DNA of 64,000 nucleotides from Okeania sp. KiyG1 (lineage in GTDB: Bacteria; Cyanobacteriota; Cyanobacteriia; Cyanobacteriales; Microcoleaceae), in contig NZ_BLZO01000118.1 in assembly GCF_014132355.1 (NCBI RefSeq), positions 1 through 64,000 of the forward strand, given 5' to 3'. The notes under the pieces are model-generated. The model did not search any database. It saw only the letters and a list, made by a program, of their open reading frames with translations, and was not told the origin of the DNA. Shown here piece by piece: positions 49,511 through 57,809 of the stretch. Made by a program: the position numbers and the translations under genes. Numbering within the stretch: the first letter of the stretch is position 1; the number at the start of each line of letters is the position of its first letter.

Positions 49511-50644
49511 ATGACTAGCAATTTAGCCGGGAAAAAATCTAAAGGTGGATTAGAAGAACAATTAAAAGCATTTGAAGAAAAATTAAACGTCGCTCTTGCT
49601 ACAATTACTGTTAAAGACTTAGCTGTCTTTGCCCGTCAATTTGCTGCGATGTTTAATGCCGGCGTGCCGATGGTTAGATGTCTTAAAGTATTAAAAGAAC
49701 AAACCTCTAACTATAAGATTAAATATGCTTTGAAAATGATTAGTGCAGAGGTAGAAGAAGGCACTGAATTATCAGAAGCAATGAGAAAACATCCTGCTTG
49801 TTTTGATGAGTTATTTCTGAGTATGGTAGCTGCTGGAGAGGTGGGTGGTGTTCTTGATGAAGTGCTAGAGCGTCTGGCAGTTATGTTGGAGAAAAATGCT
49901 AAGACTTTGAGTGAAATTAATTCTGCTATGTCTTATCCAAAAACTGTTATGTTTATTGCTTTGGCAGTATTTTTTGGGATGACGACTTTTCTATTACCAA
50001 CCTTTGCCAAAATTTTTGAAGAAATTGGTACTGAGTTGCCAGCTTTTACTGTTTTTATGTTAAGTATTAGTGATTTTTGTAGAACTTGGCCTCCTATTCC
50101 TCAAGTAACGGCAATAGGAACAATTATTTTTATTTACATTGTTTATACAATGGTTTATAAAACGGAGCAAGGTAGGCTATTTTTTGACAAAATATTTTTG
50201 AAACTCCCTATTTTTGGAGATATTATTGAAAAGTCGGCAGTGGCTCGTTTTTGTATGATTTTTGGTACTTTGACTCGCTCCGGTGTACCAATGTTGAAGT
50301 CTCTGGAAATTGTGAGAAATGTGGCAGGAAATGCGGCGATCGCTGAGTCTGTTGAGTATGCAAGGCAAGAAATTCAAAGTGGGGGAATGATTAGTATAGC
50401 TCTGCAAGAAAAGCAAGTTTTTCCTTCTTTGGCAGTGCAAATGATGGCTATTGGAGAGGAAACTGGTGAGTTGGATGCGATGTTGATGAAGGTGGGGGCT
50501 TTTTATGAACAAGAAGTTGAAGAGGCTGTTAAGTCTTTGACAAGTATGTTGGAACCTTTAATGATTGTTGTTATTGGTGCGATGGTTGGTTCGATTTTGC
50601 TTTCTATGTATTTACCTATGTTTAAGGTATTTGAAGATTTGTAG
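49511..50644 (+). CDS. pilC: Type IV pilus inner-membrane platform protein PilC
   Basis: GspF-family platform that connects PilB/PilT to the pilus base. 377 residues, with two repeated GspF domains: FARQFAAMFNAGVPMVRCLK (about 45-170) and FCMIFGTLTRSGVPMLKSLE (about 250-370). Membrane segments: TVMFIALAVFFGMTTFLLPT, TAIGTIIFIYIVYTMVY and LMIVVIGAMVGSILLSMYLP. It lacks the ~25-residue leader (MPxFVAxxRDxxG) I expect in cyanobacterial PilC, and starts from MTSNLAGKKSKGGLEEQL. ATG is preceded by atgaggaaacta. Third gene of the pilB-pilT-pilC cluster. Confidence 0.95.
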   Translation: MTSNLAGKKSKGGLEEQLKAFEEKLNVALATITVKDLAVFARQFAAMFNAGVPMVRCLKVLKEQTSNYKIKYALKMISAEVEEGTELSEAMRKHPACFDELFLSMVAAGEVGGVLDEVLERLAVMLEKNAKTLSEINSAMSYPKTVMFIALAVFFGMTTFLLPTFAKIFEEIGTELPAFTVFMLSISDFCRTWPPIPQVTAIGTIIFIYIVYTMVYKTEQGRLFFDKIFLKLPIFGDIIEKSAVARFCMIFGTLTRSGVPMLKSLEIVRNVAGNAAIAESVEYARQEIQSGGMISIALQEKQVFPSLAVQMMAIGEETGELDAMLMKVGAFYEQEVEEAVKSLTSMLEPLMIVVIGAMVGSILLSMYLPMFKVFEDL

Positions 50645-51130
50645 AGTGAATTGAAGAAGGAAGGAATAAGGAAGAAGGAAGAAGAAAGAAGGAAGAAGGA
50701 AGAAGGAAGAAGGAAGAAGGAAGAAGGAAGAAGGAAGAAGAAAGAAGGAAGAAGGAAAAGTATTACGTTGTCTGAGTTTTAAACTTTTGAACTGTCAAAT
50801 ACCTTTCCTTCGACTACTATAACAACTTGTATTCCTTAGAGCTGATTTGTAAACTTCGCCAAAAGTTTTATATTATCTAGCTTTTAGCAATTAAGAATTT
50901 ACTTGACAAAAATCCTGGAATCTAAGTATAGCAAGTAATTCAGTGCCTTAATATTTACTTTATAAATCAGCTCTTACTCCTATCCAAATTTTATATAGCA
51001 AAGAACGAGTTGGTGTTGACATAGACTGACGATCAACTTTAGAGAGGAAAATGTTTTTCCTACTGTTCCCTACTCCCTACTTCCTACTTCCTACTCCCTA
51101 TTTTAAATAGTAGAAAATTATTATAAAATA
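50645..51130. other. Intergenic after pilC, gaaggaa tract
   Basis: 50656-50757 is a (gaaggaa)n tract of about 100 bases behind the pilC stop. ttccctactccctacttcct near 51066 is another low-complexity block. No gene. Confidence 0.6.
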
Positions 51131-51196
51131 GTAAGCATTCAGCCGTCAGCTATCAGCTAATAGCTGTTTGCGCAGCAGTCCGCAGGAAATGCTTAC
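51131..51196. mobile_element. MITE family C, minimal copy, 8-bp TSD
   Basis: 66 bp with ends gtaagcatt and aatgcttac. The direct repeat ataaaata is at 51123-51130 and 51197-51204. It is almost nothing but the two ends plus tgtttgcgcagcagtccgca. It lies 29 bp upstream of the next start codon. Confidence 0.93.
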
Positions 51197-51225
51197 ATAA
51201 AATATAAGAAAATATTAAATTTATT

Positions 51226-51815
51226 ATGGTTATTAAAAATCAGATTACGAAGCATTACTAGCAGAATATAGTAATTCACAAGCAACTATTGCACTACTTA
51301 AACAACATAGACCATACTTAGAAATGCTTCCCAGTATGCGTCGTCCAGAAGATAGTTTAGTTGTTATTCCTTTACCTATTATTCGGTTAAGAAAACAGGG
51401 TGATGAGTCAGGAAAAACTTTTCCTTTGCCTTGCGATCTAGGAATTTTTATGTGCGACCCTGAGTGGAAGGTTAAGACAGGAGCAGAAATTTTTATTTTT
51501 ATTTATAGACCTCAAGAAGACTTTTCCGATCTACTAAGTCGTTGGCGACAAACTCAGATTTTATTAGATAAAGAATATGAATGGGTAATGCCTCAAGATT
51601 ATAAACATATCTACTCTCAAGAAACGGAAGAAGTTTATCCTTTATTTGTTTTATTTTCAGAGACTCCAGAAAGGATTAAAAGAGGATTTATCGGAGCAGC
51701 TTTACCTTTCGTTGTACAGCCAACTTTTGATTCGATAGAAATGGAAGTTGAGGAGTCGAATATTGAAATACAAACAATGTTATCTCAGATAGATGATGGG
51801 GTTAATGATGGTTAA
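51226..51815 (+). CDS. Unrecognised soluble protein with apparent frameshift near its start
   Basis: The clear frame from 51324 encodes 163 residues (MLPSMRRPEDSLVVIPLPII to QIDDGVNDG) without signal peptide or membrane segment. Upstream the same frame reads SDYEALLAEYSNSQATIALL, too protein-like to be chance, back to a TAA at 51234. ATG at 51226 (MVIK) is one base out of frame, separated by a run of five A; six would join them as MVIKKSDYEALLA. So the full protein is probably 196 residues. I do not know the family. Acidic, with Trp-rich middle (CDPEWKVKTGAEIFIFIYRP). It is isolated, behind pilC. Confidence 0.6.
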
Positions 51816-52552
51816 GAAAAACAGAGGTTAGTGTTGCTACGCGGAAGTTAAAAGTCAGTACAGGTGAATGGCTATTTGCTGACGCAAAGCTGCCGAATGG
51901 TGCCTGTACAAAAGCGAGTGCTAATTAGCGAGGTTTCCTGCGGGACGCCTACTGTGTGGAAGTAATTCCGCACACAGCTCCTCCAGAATCTAATACCACT
52001 TTGAAAAAAGAATGCTACAAAAGGGTAGAGTTTTATCGGATATGCTTAAAAATAGCTTCTCCAGTTCATTTTAGATATTTATATCTATTTTTTTTCCCTT
52101 TTTTCAATATTTTTCCCTCTTCCTTCTTCCTTCTTCCTTCTTTCGTACGGACTATGTAACGTCCCTACCATTTGTAACAAACATTTATCACCCTTGGTAT
52201 AAGACGCACTCAAGACAGTTAAAAGTATTGATTTGTAATTGTTTTAGGATTTTGTAACTGGTCAGTTATTTCCGCCGGAGGAGGCTAACTGATAACTGAA
52301 ATGACAGTTTGCTATTCCCTATTCCCTATTCCCTAGCGCTATATTTGTATTGAAAAATTCACAAAAATTTAGACTAATTTGTGCTGGACAGACGATATTT
52401 CTCTTGGTAGTAAACAGGAAAAAATATAATTACAGAAAATTACAGCAAGTAATAAATTTTGTGTAGATGCTCAGTGTAAAAAAAACAGTTTCTGGTAAGT
52501 AATAGTAGAGTCGTTAAACTTTCTCAAAAGCAAGAAAAAGTAATTAAAAATA
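51816..52552. other. Long intergenic region before the lipoxygenase gene
   Basis: Over 700 bases. tgctgacgcaaagctgccga near 51880 belongs to the short-palindrome group, 52117-52141 is a (ttcttcc)n tract, 52316-52334 is (ttccctat)n. The 67-codon open frame at 51956 shows no family feature. No gene supported. Confidence 0.5.
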
Positions 52553-53938
52553 ATGAGTCCATCATCCAGTAATCTGAAAGAAAGATTTAAATACTACGGT
52601 AAACCAGGAAAAGACTTTCCCCGATTCGACCCCGATTTGCCCTTGCCTGAAGAAGTTGAACCCACCGCGAGATATGAAGCTCATCTTGGTTTGCGGGTTT
52701 TCCCCACCTTGCCTTTACTTCCCCTCGGTAAGTGTCAATTGTTTTCAGGATTGGCCAAAAAGTTTGGTGTCCGCAGCATGACTGGTCCCTCCTTCAGGCA
52801 ATGGATGCCTTCTAACTTAAGTCGTCTGCGTTACGATAAGTTCAGCGATGAATATTTTGTAGAACGGCGTTTAAATGGGTTTAATCCGGGAAAATTGAAT
52901 CCTGTTGAAGGTAAGGAATGGCAATATGCGGTTAATTACAAAACCGGACGCTATGAAGTTGAGCCAGGAGGAGTCCTCCCTGAATATATTGAAGCTCGTT
53001 TTTTACTACGCGATCGCGCTCTTCATGTTCACTCAATTGACTATGATCTAAAAAAACAAGCTTTCACCTATTATCCCACAGATGGAGGAAAATGGCAAAA
53101 GGCAAAATATTATTTTCGCAGCGCTGAATACGTTTTTCAGGAAATTCAGTCTCATTTGGGACGGACTCACATGAATATGGACCAGTATGCGATGGCATTT
53201 TATCGCAATGTTATCAAGAATCCAATTCGCGAGCTTTTATTGCCTCACTTTGAAGGATTAATTCATATTGACAAGAAAGGAGCATCCCTGATTATTGGTG
53301 ATCAAGGCTTTATCCCCACAGCCTCCGTTTTGACTGCAACAGGTGTAGATGGGATTCTGGCAGAAGAAATTGCTCAGTTGGATTATCACTGGTCGCCTGA
53401 TGAACGTGCTCTACCCGATCCTATTGATAATAATCATTTTGATCGTGCTTCTTCTGCCATGTGGGAACTGCTGGAAAAATATGTTTCCGAATTTTTTGCT
53501 AATAATAAGCAGGAAATTAAAACTTATTGGAATGAAATTGAGGAGATGTCTAAAGATTTAGTTACTCATTCCGTTTTCAAGCAGCCGAAAAAATTAGCTA
53601 TTAAGAACCAAGAGGACTTGCAACAGCTTTGCGTTTATATTCTTTATCACTGCACTTTCTTTCATTCTTGGGTTAATAACAAACAATATGAAGATGGTGG
53701 AGATGTTGAGTATGCTTCGATCGGACTGTGGGATAAGGACGATCCGAACTATGACCCTAAAAAAGTTGAAGAGCGATATGATGCTCAAGTGAAATTAATG
53801 TGGAGTTTAGCAAATGTTCATTATAACCCGGTCATTGAGTATGGTCCTCCTCCTCTCAAAGAACTGCTTTGGGAATATCGCGATCGCATCGAACCAGGAA
53901 TTCCTTTAGGATGGATTATGATGAGTATCAATATTTAG
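52553..53938 (+). CDS. Mini-lipoxygenase without PLAT domain
   Basis: Dioxygenates polyunsaturated fatty acids to hydroperoxides with a non-heme iron. 461 residues, only the catalytic helical domain; the N-terminal PLAT/C2 domain of plant and animal enzymes is absent. All five iron ligands can be aligned to soybean LOX-1: His201 and His206 (SHLGRTHMNMDQ), His371 and Asn375 (FFHSWVNNKQY) and the C-terminal Ile461 (MSINI). LLLPHF and HIDKKGASLII match the conserved LLxPH and IN..(A/G)R..LI. The residue at the stereocontrol (Coffa) site is Gly243, usual for R-lipoxygenases. No signal peptide. An AOS-like gene follows 1.26 kb downstream. Confidence 0.93.
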   Translation: MSPSSSNLKERFKYYGKPGKDFPRFDPDLPLPEEVEPTARYEAHLGLRVFPTLPLLPLGKCQLFSGLAKKFGVRSMTGPSFRQWMPSNLSRLRYDKFSDEYFVERRLNGFNPGKLNPVEGKEWQYAVNYKTGRYEVEPGGVLPEYIEARFLLRDRALHVHSIDYDLKKQAFTYYPTDGGKWQKAKYYFRSAEYVFQEIQSHLGRTHMNMDQYAMAFYRNVIKNPIRELLLPHFEGLIHIDKKGASLIIGDQGFIPTASVLTATGVDGILAEEIAQLDYHWSPDERALPDPIDNNHFDRASSAMWELLEKYVSEFFANNKQEIKTYWNEIEEMSKDLVTHSVFKQPKKLAIKNQEDLQQLCVYILYHCTFFHSWVNNKQYEDGGDVEYASIGLWDKDDPNYDPKKVEERYDAQVKLMWSLANVHYNPVIEYGPPPLKELLWEYRDRIEPGIPLGWIMMSINI

Positions 53939-54000
53939 GGTTTGCTGAAAAAGTATTTTAACCCACCCCTAACCCCTCCCAGGAGGGGAAGGGAGGAGAC

Positions 54001-54311
54001 AACCCACCCCTAACCACTCCGGTGGAGGGGAAGAAAACCCACCCCTAACCACTCCGGTGGAGGGGAAGAAAACCCACCCCTAACCACTCCGGTGGAGGGG
54101 AAGAAAACCCACCCTAACCACTCCGGTGGAGGGGAAGAAAACCCACCCTAACCCCTCCGGTGGAGGGAAGAAAACCCACCCTAACCCCTCCGGTGGAGGG
54201 GAAGAAAACCCACCCCTAACCACTCCGGTGGAGGGGAAGAAAACCCACCCCTAACCACTCCGGTGGAGGGGAAGAAAACCCACCCCTAACCACTCCGGTG
54301 GAGGGGAAGAC
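54001..54311. repeat. 35-bp hairpin-forming tandem array, about nine units
   Basis: The unit is aacccacccctaaccactcc followed by ggtggaggggaagaa. ccactccggtgg and cccct...aggggg-type pairing let each unit fold into a hairpin. Units vary by one or two bases (caccctaacc for caccccta, cccctccgg for ccactccgg). It starts about 60 bp after the lipoxygenase stop. Single copies of its cousin ctcctgggaggggttag occur near 12850, 13035 and 53975. Confidence 0.9.
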
Positions 54312-54666
54312 AGGAGAAATGGGAATTATAGAGGAGGTAGTCGGAAAAATTGTAAGAGTGATTTTTCTGCTATAATCGTCCCAAAATACTAGCTTTATGC
54401 AGCTCAAAAAGCTTAAAACAGGCGCACTTTTTTAGACCAAAAAATGCTAAAATCCATATCATTCAATGCTTTGATATTTAATCAGCAAGCCCTATTTAGA
54501 CCGGGACTTACGAACTCCAACCAATAAACTGGGTTTATGGCCCTCATTATTTGCTTTAAGAGCAAGAATTTGGGTTAATATACCCAGTCGATCAAAATAA
54601 ATTGAGATGATTTGCATAGTATAAATACCTGCCAAGCTACGGATTTACACACTACTTTTAATATTC

Positions 54667-54870
54667 GGCGTTGCTGATTCTGGGTATGATGCAAGCCCCC
54701 CTAGCCCCCACCCATTGGGGGAATAAAACTCTAAAGTCCCCTTGATCCCCTCCCGTCCCCCGCAGGATCGGGGAAGCCAGATGTTGCTGCGCTTTTTGTT
54801 GAACGGGGATGCGCGGGGGCGAAGGCGAGAACCAAACAATCGCGCATTCATACTTCAATTCAGCAACGCC
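54667..54870. mobile_element. MITE family A, TSD taatattc
   Basis: Ends ggcgttgctga and tcagcaacgcc, direct repeat taatattc at 54659-54666 and 54871-54878. Interior as in the other copies (ctgggtatgatgcaagcccc, accaaacaatcgcgcattca). Confidence 0.93.
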
Positions 54871-54981
54871 TAATATTCAAATTAAAGTGCGGAATGTGGG
54901 TTTTAAGGTGAAATATTTTTGGAGCGAAGCTCAAATCTCCGTTACAAAAATAACTTCTGACTTCTGACTTCTGACTTCTGA

Positions 54982-55136
54982 TATCATGTCCGAACGCAAT
55001 CGTTTGTGTAAAAGTTAGCGTAAATATCTACAGGGAATTTAAGTTTTTTTCTTGCTCTTTCTTAAGTTTTTCTGTCTATTCCCTATTCCCTATTCCCTAC
55101 CTTTGCTATACAATACCGATGCTACCGGACATGATA
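54982..55136. mobile_element. MITE family D (TATCATGTCCG variant), TSD TGA
   Basis: 155 bp, ends tatcatgtccg and cggacatgata, direct repeat tga at 54979-54981 and 55137-55139; it is inserted in a short ttctgac tandem repeat. Its right end is 67 bp upstream of the AOS-like start codon, so it may affect that promoter. Confidence 0.93.
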
Positions 55137-55202
55137 TGACTTCTGACTTCATTCAGGTAAGTCCTGTAGATCGAGAAAACACGAGAACGGAGATAGCAAT
55201 CA

Positions 55203-56234
55203 ATGAAAAAAATTTGGAACACCATTCTCTTCTTTTTTTACTTAATTTCTGCCTCGTTACTATTTATGTTGGCAGCATTTAAAAACAAGGGACGTGCAAC
55301 TCATAAATATGGTGTCGGTGGTGCTGGAACTTTGAAAGTGGTCGATAGTCCGGAATTTCCCCAACACGAATTTTGGCAAGGTGAGAAGGTTTTTTCCGTA
55401 CAAATTCGCCACGGTGCAGTAACATTTGAGGATGATGCAGCAATGGACCTTCGCAGTGCCTCTCTCAAACTTAGCGACCCCTCAGAAAAGAGCGTACTCG
55501 ATATCATTATGAATACAGGACCTCGCACTTTTAGAGACATCATCGAATTTTGGAATTTTACCTTAGCATCTATACGAGATAAAGAAGAGGGTGAACTTGT
55601 TAGTTCTAAAGGACTCAAGGTCTATTGTGAAAGTCAACCAATCTTTAAAGATATTTTCGCTGAAACTCTACGACGCGCTCCTGATTCTTTTAGTCAGATG
55701 CATTATCACTCGAAGTTAGTCAATTATTTTAAGGCTAAAGATGGCAAACTTAGGTATGTTAAGTACCGTCTTCTTCCTGAAGACCGGGGAGTAGATTCTG
55801 GTTTAATATCGGGAGAGGATTGGGAAAAACCTTGGTTGCAAAATCGCCTTCCTGATGAGACCAGACCTATTGATTATCTCCGCAAGGAATATGTTGAGAA
55901 ACTTTCCCAAAAACCTATTATCTATCATCTCCAATTACGCTTGCATGAAGATATTCAAGGGGATAAAACCAAGATTTTTACCCAAGAAGTAGAGTGGAGC
56001 GAAGAAACTTCCCCTTGGCTGGATTTAGCAACGATCACCATAGATCGGTCGCTTTCTTTTGAAGAAACGGAGAAACTATCTTTTGATATTGGCAGGCAAC
56101 CAGATTCTTTGGGTGCAGTGGAGGTGTTTGATGCTCACGACCCTAATTCTGTGAATGCTGCTCGTCTTCGGATTTATGGTTTATCTCTTGCTGTAAGGAG
56201 TTTTTTATACAAAAAAAGCGGCAAGTTTCACTAG
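55203..56234 (+). CDS. Catalase-related hemoprotein, allene-oxide-synthase-like
   Basis: 343 residues. The N-terminus (KIWNTILFFFYLISASLLFM) is a membrane anchor or uncleaved signal. The rest aligns along its length with the heme domain of the coral (Plexaura) AOS-lipoxygenase fusion, from memory: GRATHKYGVGGAGTLKVV with distal His34 preceded by Thr33 as in coral AOS (true catalases have Val), FPQHEFWQGEKVFSVQIRHG, DIIMNTG with distal-side Asn104, LRRAPDSFSQMHYHSKL, FKAKDGKLRYVKYR, RPIDYLRKEYVEKL, QPDSLGAVEV, and proximal heme ligand Tyr325 in RLRIY (R-x3-Y). Such enzymes turn fatty-acid hydroperoxides into allene oxides or related epoxides. Its substrate would come from the lipoxygenase upstream. 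Confidence 0.92.
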   Translation: MKKIWNTILFFFYLISASLLFMLAAFKNKGRATHKYGVGGAGTLKVVDSPEFPQHEFWQGEKVFSVQIRHGAVTFEDDAAMDLRSASLKLSDPSEKSVLDIIMNTGPRTFRDIIEFWNFTLASIRDKEEGELVSSKGLKVYCESQPIFKDIFAETLRRAPDSFSQMHYHSKLVNYFKAKDGKLRYVKYRLLPEDRGVDSGLISGEDWEKPWLQNRLPDETRPIDYLRKEYVEKLSQKPIIYHLQLRLHEDIQGDKTKIFTQEVEWSEETSPWLDLATITIDRSLSFEETEKLSFDIGRQPDSLGAVEVFDAHDPNSVNAARLRIYGLSLAVRSFLYKKSGKFH

Positions 56235-56425
56235 GGTTTGCTGAAAAAAGCATAGTAGGGAGTGGGGATAGGGGAGTAGGGGAGTAGGGTAGTAGGGGAG
56301 TAGGGGAGTAGGGGAGTAGGGGAGTAGGGGGAGTAGGGGAGTAGGGAGTGGAGGAGTAGGGAGTAGGGAGTAGGGGAGTAGGGGAGTAGGGAAAATAGAA
56401 AGATTTACTGTTTAAGCACTCATGA
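56235..56425. repeat. gggagta low-complexity tract
   Basis: From about 56254 to 56395 the DNA is (ggggagta)n with slips. Like other such tracts it lies directly behind a gene. Confidence 0.8.
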
Positions 56426-56595
56426 TATCATGTCCGCTGGGGCGCGTTTGTGTAAAATCAAGGGTGAATATCTACAGGAAATTTACGTTTTTTCACACTT
56501 TTAAGCCTTCTTCCCTCTTCCCTCTTCCTTCTTCCTTCTTCCTTCTTCCTTCTTCCTTACTTCACTATATAATACCGATGCTACCGGACATGATA
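56426..56595. mobile_element. MITE family D (TATCATGTCCG variant), TSD TGA
   Basis: 170 bp, ends tatcatgtccg and cggacatgata; direct repeat tga at 56423-56425 and 56596-56598. The interior resembles 54982-55136 (tgtgtaaaa, atatctacaggaaatttacg, taccgatgctaccggacatg) with a (ttcttcc)n tract. Further cggacatgata ends follow at 56622 and 56740. Confidence 0.93.
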
Positions 56596-56842
56596 TGATA
56601 AGTTTTTTTATCACTAATTATCCGGACATGATATTACACTTTGGAGTCAGGAAGGCAGGAGGTAGAAGGGAAGAAAAGGCCCTTACGAGAAAAAGTTTTT
56701 GGTCGCGTAAGCGGAACGGAGTTCTATCGTGCTCTTATCCGGACATGATATTATTTTCAAGGAGAGGTAATAATTAATAATTAATAATTAATAATTAATA
56801 ATTAATTGTTGAAATAGCTGAATTAAATGCAAATAGTCAACT

Positions 56843-57448
56843 ATGGACACAATAACAAAACAAAGATTAACTTTTGACCAATTTATAGAGAATTATCCTG
56901 ATGATGGTAAGTTTTATGAATTGGTGAATGGAGAAATTGTGGAAATGAGGGCGACAAGAAACCATGATGATGTGGCAGACTTTATCGCTGATTCTTTTAA
57001 AGAAGAAATTAAACGTCTGAACCTAAATTATGTGGTGAAAAATACGGCGGTAATTAAAACTTTAACTGTAGATAAAATTGAACAAGGAAGAAAACCTGAT
57101 GTAAGTGTAATTAATCGGGATTTTTGGCGTGCTAACCGTGCTGCTTATGCTGCTTTAGATGAACCAATTCAATTAGCTGTAGAAGTAGTTTCTACTAATT
57201 GGGAAGATGATTATGTTGATAAATTTGATGAATATCAACGTTTGGGAATTTTAGAGTATTGGATTGTTGATTATTTAGCTATTGGTGGGAGAAAATATTT
57301 GGGAAAGCCAAAATTTCCGAGTGTATTTGTTTATATTTTAAATCAAGAAAGTCAATATAATATGACTCAATTTAGAGGTAATGAAAAAATTGTGTCTTTG
57401 ACTTTTCCAGAATTGTCTTTAACAGCAGAAGAAATTTTAAATGCTTAA
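56843..57448 (+). CDS. Uma2 family putative restriction-endonuclease-fold protein
   Basis: 201 residues of the Uma2/DUF820 family, strongly expanded in cyanobacteria. Start: MDTITKQRLTFDQFIENYPD. The PD-(D/E)XK core is visible as ELVNGEIVEM, KPDVSVI (Asp), IQLAVEVVST (Glu-x-Val) and DKFDEYQRLGILEYWIVD (Lys after the strand). The family is predicted to be a nuclease; its biological role is unknown and many copies seem to spread with mobile DNA. Preceded by a (taattaa)n tract. Confidence 0.92.
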   Translation: MDTITKQRLTFDQFIENYPDDGKFYELVNGEIVEMRATRNHDDVADFIADSFKEEIKRLNLNYVVKNTAVIKTLTVDKIEQGRKPDVSVINRDFWRANRAAYAALDEPIQLAVEVVSTNWEDDYVDKFDEYQRLGILEYWIVDYLAIGGRKYLGKPKFPSVFVYILNQESQYNMTQFRGNEKIVSLTFPELSLTAEEILNA

Positions 57449-57809
57449 TATCATTTTTCGGGTAATTAGTGATTTTATAATTGAAGAGTCATATCATGTT
57501 GGTAATTAAAAATGTTTATATTTGGGAAATATATGAATGAATTTTTATGTGTATTTTAATAGTTGAGTTTCTGTGAGAACGGGAGCAAGATGCTCCCACT
57601 AGGTATACTATTATAGCAGTCAAAGGAAAGGGCGCGGAAAGTTAAAAAGTTTAAAACTCAGACAACGTAATACTTTTTCTTCTACCTTGTTCCTTCTGCT
57701 ATACAATGCACCACTACCAAATTTTAAATGCTTAATAAATGATATTATATTAAACGTTATTGAGGGGCTTGGAGACCAAAATTACCTACTTTTTAGACTC
57801 GCTCTAAAT
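57449..57809. other. Intergenic region
   Basis: Between convergent genes. aaaggaaagggcgcggaaag near 57621 resembles text near 60733 (aaggaaagagcgcggacaga) and 38939, a further dispersed phrase. No gene. Confidence 0.5.

Larger units (their letters stand above)
53939..55202. other. Repeat-filled spacer between lipoxygenase and AOS-like genes
   Basis: Contains the 35-bp tandem array (54001-54311), a family A MITE (54667-54870) and a family D MITE (54982-55136). The short open frames across these repeats are not genes. Confidence 0.7.

Noticed and set aside
54001-54311. CRISPR array
   Set aside because: Units follow directly on each other with point variation and no unique spacers.
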